Shown here one piece after another: positions 1 through 7,405 of a stretch of 64,000 nt of DNA. The position numbers were made by a program, and so were the translations under genes. Position 1 is the stretch's first letter, and each line of letters starts with the position of its first letter. The notes under the pieces were generated by a model. That model was not told the DNA's origin. It saw nothing but the letters and a program-made list of their open reading frames with translations, and searched no databases. The DNA comes from RH-AL1 sp964244495 (GTDB taxonomy: Bacteria; Pseudomonadota; Alphaproteobacteria; Rhizobiales; Beijerinckiaceae), in assembly GCA_964244495.1 (NCBI GenBank), contig CAXTIU010000012.1, positions 1 to 64,000 on the forward strand, written 5' to 3'.

Positions 1-51
1 CACCATCCTGGGCACCGTCACCGCCTGAGCAGTTAAAATTGGGCTGGGTAA

Positions 52-750
52 TTACCGGACGGCGCCTGGTCGAAGGTCCGGCCGCTGTTGCGGAACGCGA
101 CGCCCGCCTACGTCGGCACGACGTTCATCGAGACCTACCTGCACGACGCCGACGAGCGGCACCCCGCCGCCGCCGCGGCGGTCGGCGACGGCGCGATGTA
201 CGCGCTCACCCCGGGGAAAGGGGTCATCGCGCACCGCGAGGCGGGAAACGTGCTTCATACCTACGTCGGCCTGAAACGGCCCGCCGCGTGGTTCGCCGGC
301 ATCGACTTCACCGACGCCGCCGCAGTGACCACTCGCGTCGCGGCCGAGTTCGACGGTTGGGCGCCGGCGCTCACCGCGCTGATCACCGATGGCGACACCG
401 CGCCGGTCCCGCGCATGCTCTACGCGCTGCCGGACGGGTGCCGCTGGGACCGCGTGCCGGGGGTGACGCTGCTGGGCGATGCCGCGCACCTGACGGCGCC
501 GGGCGGCGATGGCGCGAACCTGGCGATGTTCGACGGCGCCGAGCTCGCAAGCGCGATCGTCGCGCACCCCGACGACGTCGAGGCGGCACTCGCCGCCTAC
601 GAGCCGGCGATGTTCGCTCGCGGCGAGGCGGCCGCCGCGGACGCGCGCCTGACCATGGACCTCTGCTTCGGCGACCGCGCCCCCTTCGGCTTCATCGACC
701 TCATCACCGGCGCGCTCGCCGGGGCGCGCGAGGGCGGCGCGCAGTCCTGA
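52..750 (+). pseudogene. 5'-truncated FAD-dependent monooxygenase (TetX/PHBH-like)
   Basis: This is the C-terminal two thirds of a group A flavin monooxygenase, a family that hydroxylates aromatic or polycyclic substrates using FAD and NAD(P)H. The frame is open from just after a TAA at 49-51 and begins directly in the conserved DGAWSKVR segment. It later contains the FAD-ribityl motif GVTLLGDAAHL followed by GDGANLAMFDGAELA. The N-terminal FAD-binding GxGxxG region is absent, and the bases before 52 look unrelated, including the end of another reading frame (stop at 26-28). A TTG at 88 could start a short ORF but would lack the cofactor fold, so I call this a remnant rather than a gene. Substrate is unknown. 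Confidence 0.7.
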
Positions 751-899
751 CACGTCGCGCCCGTGACGCCGTCCGCCGATCTATCGCCAGGGTCGGGGGC
801 CTCGCGGACGAGCGGACGTCCAAGCTCTTCCGAGCCGTGACCCCGTCGGCCGGAGCCTATGTCCGGTGGTGCGCGGTCGCATGGACCCGCGAGGTCAGC

Positions 900-1041
900 C
901 CGACGCCGATCCTGGAGCAGCGGTCATGTCGGGGGCGGGTCGACCGCCTCAAGCCGCTGAAGCGCGCCATGGTTGGCCGGCCCAAGCTCGACCCCTTCGC
1001 CGGCGCTTCACACCCGCGACATGATCCACCGGAGTCGATGG
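900..1041 (+). pseudogene. ISL3-like transposase C-terminal remnant
   Basis: In one forward frame the stretch reading GRVDRLKPLKRAMVGRPKLD resembles the usual C-terminal signature of ISL3-family transposases (G-x-V/I-x-R-L-K-x-x-K-R-x-M-x-G-R). No DDE catalytic region is present, and I could not identify terminal repeats. The remnant lies immediately left of an AT-richer orphan permease gene. The rest of 751-1070 holds no gene that I recognise. The call rests on one short motif. Confidence 0.45.
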
Positions 1042-1070
1042 TGATCCATCAACGGAGGAGCACTGAATCA

Positions 1071-1877
1071 TCAGTTTTTCAATGTGTATCGCGTAAGGGT
1101 GCGCTGCATCAGCAAACCCAAGGATAAAGAGCCGAAACCGACCTCAAGCACATAATTCTTACTTAAAAGACGTCTTGGATAGTCAGGATAATAGGCGGAC
1201 CTGACCCACTCGATGCAATGAAGTAGCGGGTTCCACGCCAGAACGTCCGCTATTTGCGGTGGCATCAACTCAGGGTTGATAGCCACACCGCATGTCAGCC
1301 AAAAACCGATGAGAATGAGAATGTAACCGATCATCCAAAGCGGCAATATCATCACAATAGTTGCGTTTAGGACTCCGAAGCCTATCCCGAGTAGAACAGC
1401 AGAGAGTAGACCCTCTGCGGCTTCGGCAGGCTGGACCGGAACGACATCGATTCCCACCACCGTTAACGATATTAGAAGTACAAACGTGATGATAGTACAA
1501 GTCACCAGTTCCAAGAAAATCCTTGCTAAAATGACATCAAGCGCGTTGATAAGAGGATAGGAGAGAGAAGATTTATTAGATACCATGCTTAACATGCAAA
1601 ATCGAGAGATGTAGTTCCAGCATATGTACGGCAGTACCCCAGTAGCAACGAAGAGTAACGCACTCGTGCCGTAGCCCGCACCGCGCCCTAAAACAGCATT
1701 GATACCCATAATTACAGCAAGATGAGTTGCCGGCCATAATACGCTGACGACATACCCAAGCCCGTTGCCAAAAAATCTAGTCTTTATATCGTGCAAAACG
1801 AGCGCGTGAAAAACATTAGTTTGATTCTTCACTGCCATTCGCCATGAGGATCTACGAGGCAATGCTAATTCAGACAT
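1071..1877 (-). CDS. ABC-2 type polysaccharide export permease (KpsM/Wzm-like)
   Basis: This 268-residue integral membrane protein has the layout of KpsM/Wzm/CtrC permeases: a short cytoplasmic N-terminus with the pre-membrane segment ALVLHDIKTRFFGNGLGY, then about six hydrophobic segments. Such proteins pair with a KpsT-type ATPase to move capsule or O-antigen polysaccharide across the inner membrane. The paired ATPase and any glycosyltransferases are missing nearby. The gene is visibly AT-richer than its neighbours and lies between two transposase remnants, which suggests transfer. It may be non-functional alone unless an ATPase is encoded elsewhere. The start follows a weak GTGAG-like ribosome site. 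Confidence 0.8.
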   Translation of the reverse strand: MSELALPRRSSWRMAVKNQTNVFHALVLHDIKTRFFGNGLGYVVSVLWPATHLAVIMGINAVLGRGAGYGTSALLFVATGVLPYICWNYISRFCMLSMVSNKSSLSYPLINALDVILARIFLELVTCTIITFVLLISLTVVGIDVVPVQPAEAAEGLLSAVLLGIGFGVLNATIVMILPLWMIGYILILIGFWLTCGVAINPELMPPQIADVLAWNPLLHCIEWVRSAYYPDYPRRLLSKNYVLEVGFGSLSLGLLMQRTLTRYTLKN

Positions 1878-1977
1878 ATCGAACTCACAGTTATGTTGAA
1901 CCCCTCGCCTTCTTAATCGATAAATAACGGGTATGTCGATATCGTGTCATCGTTCTATGCTAAACCGCTGAAGTCGT

Positions 1978-2346
1978 GATCGGCCCCATTTGGTGGTCCG
2001 GGCTGAATGTTAGATCATGATCGGCCTGCGCGCCACCGTGAGCATGATTAGCGGCGCTGGCCGGAATTGCGGGGCCGGTTATGCGGCACAGGCTGGCAGG
2101 AAGACCTCGGGCAGCTGGTGGCTTGTAATCGATCGAGCCGTGTGGACGAACAGTGTCGTCATCTCTTCGCCAGCTCTCGACGACTTGTGCTTCGCGAAGT
2201 GAGGTGAGTATCTCGCCGTCGAGGCGTTCGTCCGTGAGCCTGAGGTTGAACGACATGATGTCGCCGTTCTCCCACGCACTGTCGGGGGCGATGTACGCGG
2301 TCTTGGCCCCAACAGCGCCGATCCAATCCTGTACGGCCTGCGGGAT
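1978..2346 (-). mobile_element. IS3-family element remnant (3' end of orfB plus terminal repeat)
   Basis: Reading leftward, the frame shows typical IS3 orfB C-terminal motifs: QDWIGAVGAKTAYI, then SAWENGDIMSFNLRL, then TVRPHGSIDYKPP. The tail jumps frame (PEVFLPACAA appears in another frame), so it is inactive. Beyond the tail, the sequence around 1978-2015 resembles an IS3-type end with a CCCCAT...GGTCCGGG core, which I take as the likely right terminus. The upstream half of the element, including the first catalytic aspartates, is missing and is replaced at about 2340 by a metallo-beta-lactamase fragment. Confidence 0.7.
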
Positions 2347-2467
2347 GGACGATCGCCGCCTCCGTCCCGCCCGGGTCGAAGACGAGGTAGCTGACGGTGT
2401 TGGCCTCATCATCGAAGGAAGCCTCGGTAAGCGGATCGCTCCGCCGAGGCGCGTGGAGGCCTTCCAC
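2339..2467 (-). pseudogene. Metallo-beta-lactamase-fold (persulfide dioxygenase-like) N-terminal stub
   Basis: About 43 codons read EASFDDEANTVSYLVFDPGG and then AAIVHP, matching the first strands of ETHE1/BlcA-like metallo-beta-lactamase-fold enzymes. The frame then runs into IS3 sequence, so the metal-binding HxHxDH region is lost. The likely original start is GTG at 2467. The gene lay downstream of the sulfurtransferase gene on the same strand, which would fit a former sulfur-oxidation pair, but that pairing is inference. Confidence 0.6.
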
Positions 2468-2687
2468 CCCATCCCGCTTTCCTTGCCGGTCGATGCGGTC
2501 AACATCATAACGCGCTTGAGGCGCGGGCCGAGCGCTTCACCGACGAAAGATCATCGAGTCGTGCTTGCGAGCCGCCGGGCTCGACGGCCCGCAGCCGAAC
2601 CGGCCACGTGTCAGCGGTCTCCGACAGCACCGTGTCGCGCGACGGCTGGCGGAGCCGCCCGACGACGCGTCGGCCTCGACAGGCTTG

Positions 2688-3551
2688 TCAGGCTTCCCCT
2701 CGCGCGACGGGCGCACCGGGCTGCGCGGACCACTCGCTCCACGAACCGGGATACAAGGCCGCGCCGTGCAGGCCGGCCACCTCCATAGCCAGCAGGTTGT
2801 GACAGGCCGTGACGCCGGACCCGCATTGCGCCACCGTCTCGGTCGCCGGGCGATCGCCGAACAGGGCGGTGAACTCCGCCCGCAGCACCTCGGGGGCCTT
2901 GAAGCGGCCGTTCCTCGTCAGGTTGTCGCGGAAGAAGCGGTTGCGCGCCCCCGGAATGTGGCCGCCGATCGGATCAAGCGTCTCGTTCTCGCCCCGGAAG
3001 CGATCGGGTGCGCGGGCGTCGACGATCAGGCGCTCGCCGGACGCGCCGACCGCCTTGACCGCGTCGTAGTCCACCGTCGGCACGAGCGAGGACCGCGCGA
3101 CGAGATCGCCGCGCGGGCGGGCGCGGGGCGGCGAAGCCTCGACGGGCCGCCCGGCCGCGCGCCATCCAGCCAAGCCACCGTCCAGCACCGCGACGGCGGC
3201 GTGACCCAGCCAGCGCATCAGGAACCACAGGCGGGCGGCATACATCCCGTCGGCCGCGTCGTAGGCCACGACCTGCGTGGTCCCCGACACGCCGAGCGTC
3301 GCCATGTGGGCCGCCAGCGCTTCCCGGTCGGGCAGCGGATGTCGCCCGTTGCGCCCCGTCTTGGCGCCGCTCAGGACATCCTCCAGCGGCATGTAGACGG
3401 CGCCGTCGATGTGCCCGGCCTCGTAGGCGCGCCGCCCGGCGCCGTGGTCGGCGAGATCGAAGGAACAGTCGCACAGGACGACGGCATCGGGCTCGTCGCG
3501 GAGAAGGTGTGCCAGCGCCTCCGGTTGGATCAGGGTCTCGTAATCGGTCAC
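2688..3551 (-). CDS. sseA: 3-mercaptopyruvate / thiosulfate sulfurtransferase (two-domain rhodanese)
   Basis: This 287-residue protein has two rhodanese domains. The first lacks the catalytic cysteine, as is normal (DAADGMYAARLWFLMRW region). The second carries the active loop CGSGVTAC, which accepts the sulfane sulfur; CGSGVTA is the loop typical of bacterial SseA. Such enzymes move sulfur from 3-mercaptopyruvate or thiosulfate to cyanide or thiol acceptors in the cytoplasm. I prefer the GTG at 3551 (giving MTDYETL) to the upstream ATG because it begins at the usual family N-terminus and overlaps the stop of the broken lyase gene as GTGA. The metallo-beta-lactamase stub downstream suggests a former sulfur operon. 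Confidence 0.88.
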   Translation of the reverse strand: MTDYETLIQPEALAHLLRDEPDAVVLCDCSFDLADHGAGRRAYEAGHIDGAVYMPLEDVLSGAKTGRNGRHPLPDREALAAHMATLGVSGTTQVVAYDAADGMYAARLWFLMRWLGHAAVAVLDGGLAGWRAAGRPVEASPPRARPRGDLVARSSLVPTVDYDAVKAVGASGERLIVDARAPDRFRGENETLDPIGGHIPGARNRFFRDNLTRNGRFKAPEVLRAEFTALFGDRPATETVAQCGSGVTACHNLLAMEVAGLHGAALYPGSWSEWSAQPGAPVARGEA

Positions 3552-3966
3552 GCCGCCAACTCCCGCCTCTCGGTCCAACCCGAAGCTTCCGCGCGGGCGA
3601 GGCGCGTCAACTCCTGCCCGACGAGGGCGATGTCGCGCATCTGGGGGGCGTGCGCGTCTCGCGCCTGCCGGATCACGCCGGTGTCGACGATGTCCCGCGT
3701 CGTGGCGCCGAGATGCACCCGCTGGCCGTTGCCACCGGCGCAGTTGGCCTGCACTTGCCGGATCATCGGCACCGGCGCGATCCGGCGGAGGTCGGCGCCG
3801 AACAGGCCGATGTCGATCCGCTCGATCTTGGCCTGGGCGCGATGTCCCGCGCGGCTTCGATGTCCAACCACTTCTGGAGACGCGCCCGCTCGTCGAGGAT
3901 CGCGCGGGTCTCCTCCGTGCGCCAGTCGTGCCGCATCGCCCGCGTGTCGAAGACGGAGACGCCCAT
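3548..3966 (-). pseudogene. Broken adenylosuccinate-lyase/fumarase-superfamily gene
   Basis: The reading starts at ATG 3966 with VSVFDTRAMRHDWRTEETRA and LQKWLDIEAA, the usual N-terminus of adenylosuccinate lyase or 3-carboxymuconate cycloisomerase relatives. It then switches frame near 3840 to AKIERIDIGLFGADLRR and the conserved GATTRDIVDTG. Roughly twenty codons that normally join these blocks are missing, and the gene ends at a stop overlapping the sulfurtransferase start. The catalytic SS-loop and C-terminus are absent. The original reaction (purine or aromatic degradation) cannot be told from this piece. Confidence 0.7.
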
Positions 3967-4130
3967 GACCGATCCTCCTCCGCACCGGCTCGGCACCCAT
4001 GGGGATGCCGCCCTTCTTTGCACTTCCGCGAACATCCGTCTCATCCAAAGAAACGCGTTACGCTCAACGATATGCGGCGGCCAGGGTAACCCAGCGTCCT
4101 CGCCAAGGTAAGGGCTTCCGCCATGGCGAT

Positions 4131-4193
4131 GGCTCGGCCGGGTCGACGAAAGGCTCGGCCGGGTCGACGAAAGGCTTGGCCGGCAGCGCGAAG
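4131..4193. repeat. 21-bp tandem repeat, two exact and one degenerate unit
   Basis: Units begin GGCTCGGCCGGGTCGACGAAA at 4131 and 4152, and a diverged third unit starts at 4173. They lie in the 317-bp gene-poor stretch 3967-4283 upstream of the Liv operon, which holds nothing else that I recognise. Confidence 0.85.
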
Positions 4194-4283
4194 GCCGCCT
4201 TGCGCCTTCCCGTCCCTCGCCCATAATGGTCGGCGAAACGCGGGGCGATCCATCGCCGCGGACACACATGGGGGGAGGCGCTG

Positions 4284-5522
4284 GTGCATCGTCAATGCGG
4301 CCCGGTTCTGGTTCTCGCGGCGGCCTGTTCGCTCGCCGCCGCGACGGCGCGCGCGGAGGAGCCGATCCGCATCGGCGTCATCGCCGAGGCGCAGGCGCTC
4401 GCCGGCGCCTCGATCCCCGGCGCGGCGCAGATCGCGGCCGACGAGATCAACGCCGCCGGCGGCGTCGACGGCCGCAGGATCGAGATCGTCAGCTACGATG
4501 ACAAGTCATCGTCGTCCGACGCCATCCGCGCCTTCCAGCGCGCCGTCAATCAGGATCACGTGAACGCCGTCATCGCGAGCTACATCAGCGAGGTCGTCCT
4601 CGCGCTCGAGCCCTGGTCGGGGCGGCTCAAGATGCCGATGGTCACGCCCGGCGCGGCCAGCAACGAGATCAGCCGCAACGTCCACAAGGACTACGCGCGC
4701 AACAAGTACACCTTCCACGGTTACCTGACCTCGGCGGCTCTGTCCCGTTCGAGTTGCGATGCCGCGAAGGACTTGGTCGTCAAGGGTTACGGCATGAAGA
4801 CGGCGGTGATCATGAGCGAGGACGCCGCCTGGACCACTCCGCTCGACGCGGGTTTCGAGGCCTGCCTGCCGACCATCGGCCTCAAGGCCCTCGACCACGT
4901 CCGCTTCTCGCCCGATACCACGGACTTCACGCCCATCTTCAACAAGATCGAGGCCGAGAAGCCCGACGTCATCGTCGGCGGCATTTCCCACGTCGGCGTG
5001 CAGCCGACCGTGCAATGGAAGAGCCAGCAGGTGCCGATCCCCATGCTCGGCGTCAGCTCGCAGGCGACCAACAGCACCTTCTGGAAGGACACCAACGGCG
5101 CGGCCGACGGCGTCATCTACGAGGCCATCGCCGGCCCGAGCGCGGCCCTGAGCCCCAAGACGGAGCCGTTCACCGCCGCCTTCCGCAAGCGCTTCAACAG
5201 CGTCCCCTCCTACCCCGGCTACACGACGTACGACGAGGTGTATTACATCGCCGACGCGATCAAGCGGGCGGGTTCGACCGATCCCGACAAGATGGTGGAC
5301 GCGCTGGAGAAGACGGATTGGGTCGGCACGATCGGGCGGGTCCAGTTCTACGGCAAGGACGACGAGTTCACCCATTCGATCAAGTACGGCCCGGGGCTCG
5401 TCACCGGACTGTTCTACCAGTGGCAGGGCGGCACGCAGGTGCCGGTCTGGCCGGCGAGCGTGGCCAAGGGCGACTTAAAGTTCCCGAGCTTCATCAAGCT
5501 CGCCACCCCGCCAGCGAACTGA
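4284..5522 (+). CDS. Branched-chain amino-acid-type ABC transporter substrate-binding protein (LivJ family)
   Basis: This is a periplasmic solute-binding protein of type I fold, 412 residues. It has a signal peptide at about 1-24 (hydrophobic VLVLAAACSLAAA ending ARA-EE) and then the family opening IRIGVIAEAQALAGASIPG. Ligand may be a branched-chain amino acid, amide or aromatic acid; the family covers many. GTG at 4284 is chosen because GGGGGAGG at 4271-4278 is an ideal ribosome site and the signal peptide starts there. It heads an operon with two permeases and a fused double ATPase, so one complete ABC importer is encoded here. Confidence 0.9.
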   Translation: MHRQCGPVLVLAAACSLAAATARAEEPIRIGVIAEAQALAGASIPGAAQIAADEINAAGGVDGRRIEIVSYDDKSSSSDAIRAFQRAVNQDHVNAVIASYISEVVLALEPWSGRLKMPMVTPGAASNEISRNVHKDYARNKYTFHGYLTSAALSRSSCDAAKDLVVKGYGMKTAVIMSEDAAWTTPLDAGFEACLPTIGLKALDHVRFSPDTTDFTPIFNKIEAEKPDVIVGGISHVGVQPTVQWKSQQVPIPMLGVSSQATNSTFWKDTNGAADGVIYEAIAGPSAALSPKTEPFTAAFRKRFNSVPSYPGYTTYDEVYYIADAIKRAGSTDPDKMVDALEKTDWVGTIGRVQFYGKDDEFTHSIKYGPGLVTGLFYQWQGGTQVPVWPASVAKGDLKFPSFIKLATPPAN

Positions 5523-5608
5523 ATGCCGCCTGAGACGCTGCCGACGCATCCCGTGCCGGGATGCGTCGGACCGGTCCCGTTCATCGACACCGTCATCGCG
5601 GGATCTTC

Positions 5609-6484
5609 ATGCTGACCTTGCAGATCCTCATCGACGGCTTCGCCATCGGTGCGCTCTACGCGCTCGGTGCGACGGGCTTCACCCTCATCTTCGGCGTTTC
5701 CGGCGTGCTCAACCTGTCGCACGGCGCCCTGATGGTGGTCGCCGCCGTCGCGGCCTTCGCCGCCAACAACGACTACGGCGCCGGTCCCTACGCCGGCGCC
5801 GCGATCGGCGTGCTCGTCTGCCTCGCGCTGTCGCTCGTCACCTATTACGTCGCCGTACGTCCGTTGCAGCGCTCCAACCTGATCCGGCCGGAGGAGCGGG
5901 AGATCTTCATCCTCACCGCCACCCTGCTATGGGGCCTGATGCTGCGAGAGCTCGTCGCCTACGTCTACACGGACAATGCCAAGACCGTCCTGCCGATCGT
6001 CGAGGGGGTGACGCGGATCGGCGGGACGCGCGTTCCGACCAACGAGATCTTCACCGCGGCGATCTGCTGGAGCGTGATCGGCCTCCTCTGGCTGCTCGTC
6101 AATCGCACACGGACCGGCAAGGCGGTCCTCGCCGCCTCCATGAACCCCCGCGGCGTCACGCTGCTCGGCATCGAGCTTTCGCGCATCTACGTCCTGGTCT
6201 GGCTCCTGTACGGATTGCTGGCCGGCATCGCCGGGGTGCTGCTCGGCATGTTCCTGGGGGTCAGCTCGTACAGCAGCGGCCCGCTCACCGCGAGCGCCTT
6301 CTCCATCGTGGTCCTCGGCGGCCTCGGCAGCGTTCCGGGATCGCTGATCGCGGCCTATGTCGTGGGCTACCTCGAAACATTGACCGCCTACCTGGTCTCG
6401 CCGGCCTATCGGACGATCCCGGCCCTGCTTCTCCTCGTCGTCGTGATGTACGTCCGCCCGCGCGGGCTGTTCGGCCGGCGCTAG
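5609..6484 (+). CDS. ABC transporter inner-membrane permease, LivH type
   Basis: This 291-residue permease opens with the family hallmark LQILIDGFAIGALYALGATG and FGVSGVLNLSHGALM. It has about eight hydrophobic segments and ends with YVRPRGLFGRR, typical of LivH. ATG 5609 fits the family N-terminus; the ORF extends upstream without homology. It pairs with the LivM gene that starts immediately after its stop and forms the translocation pore for the solute delivered by the upstream binding protein. Confidence 0.92.
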   Translation: MLTLQILIDGFAIGALYALGATGFTLIFGVSGVLNLSHGALMVVAAVAAFAANNDYGAGPYAGAAIGVLVCLALSLVTYYVAVRPLQRSNLIRPEEREIFILTATLLWGLMLRELVAYVYTDNAKTVLPIVEGVTRIGGTRVPTNEIFTAAICWSVIGLLWLLVNRTRTGKAVLAASMNPRGVTLLGIELSRIYVLVWLLYGLLAGIAGVLLGMFLGVSSYSSGPLTASAFSIVVLGGLGSVPGSLIAAYVVGYLETLTAYLVSPAYRTIPALLLLVVVMYVRPRGLFGRR

Positions 6485-7405
6485 ATGCGGTCGGTCGTCG
6501 CCTCGCCCCTCCTCATCCTCGGGCTGGCGGTTCTCGTCCTCGCCGTCACCCTGCCGCTCGTCGTGTCGGGCTACATCCTCGGCCTGCTGATCGTCGCCTA
6601 CTACTTCGGCGTCTTCTCCATGGCCTGGGACCTCCTCTTCGGCTTCGCCGGCGAGGTGAACTTCGGCCCGACCTTCCTGATCGGGATCGGTGCCTACACC
6701 GCCGGCATCCTCGACAGCCGCTACGGCCTGCCCATCTGGCTCGATCTCGCCGCCGGATCCCTCGTCGCCGTCGTGGCGGGGCTGCTGCTCGCCCTGCCCG
6801 CCTTGCGGGTCAGCGGACCCTACTTCGGCCTGACGACACTCGTCGCCGTGCTCATCCTGCAGAACCTGGTCGTCGTGTTCGCCGGCGTGACCGGCGGCGA
6901 GATCGGCCTGACCGTACCCGACGTCATCTCGACGAGCGATGCCGTGAACTACGAGATCGCGCTCGGCTTCATGGTGTTCAGCGGCATCGTCCTCGTCGGC
7001 TGGTCCCGCTCATCGATGGGACTGATCCTCCAGGCGGCGGGGCAGGACCGGCTGCAGGCCGGCGCACTCGGCTTCAACGTCGCGAAGCACAAGCTCGCCG
7101 CCTTCTGCATCTCGGCGTTCTTCTCGGGGCTGGCCGGCGCGCTGCTCGTCTTCTACATGGGCACGGCCTCGGTCGGCACGCTGATCGACATCACCGTCGG
7201 CGTCCAGGTCATCATCGCGGCGGTCGTCGGCGGCCGCAGGACCGTCTTCGGCAGCATCCTCGGCGCCGTGTTCCTGATCGGCGCCGGCGAAGTCCTGCGT
7301 CCGCTCGGCGATCTCTCGACCTTCGTCGTCTCGACGATCGCGCTCGCGGTCGTGCTCCTCGTCCCCGCCGGATTTGTGGGCCTCCTGCGCGGGCAGCGCG
7401 CGTGA
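6485..7405 (+). CDS. ABC transporter inner-membrane permease, LivM type
   Basis: This is a 306-residue membrane protein with the LivM core: SMAWDLLFGFAGEVNFGPTF, LRVSGPYFGLTTL and the cytoplasmic coupling segment following QAAGQDRLQAGALG, which contacts the ATPases. It starts directly after the LivH stop and its own stop overlaps the next start as GTGA, so translation is probably coupled. It makes the second half of the pore with LivH. Confidence 0.92.
   Translation: MRSVVASPLLILGLAVLVLAVTLPLVVSGYILGLLIVAYYFGVFSMAWDLLFGFAGEVNFGPTFLIGIGAYTAGILDSRYGLPIWLDLAAGSLVAVVAGLLLALPALRVSGPYFGLTTLVAVLILQNLVVVFAGVTGGEIGLTVPDVISTSDAVNYEIALGFMVFSGIVLVGWSRSSMGLILQAAGQDRLQAGALGFNVAKHKLAAFCISAFFSGLAGALLVFYMGTASVGTLIDITVGVQVIIAAVVGGRRTVFGSILGAVFLIGAGEVLRPLGDLSTFVVSTIALAVVLLVPAGFVGLLRGQRA

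Noticed and set aside
1071..1877. A complete capsule export locus
   Set aside because: Only the permease is present; there is no KpsT-type ATPase, outer-membrane exporter or glycosyltransferase alongside.
4131..4193. Tandem repeat as a CRISPR array
   Set aside because: Units are contiguous with no spacers and there are no cas genes.
5929..7400. Long in-frame upstream extension of the LivG-LivF ORF across LivH and LivM
   Set aside because: The extension is out of frame with the two permeases, Arg-rich and without homology; the real start is GTG 7402 overlapping the LivM stop.
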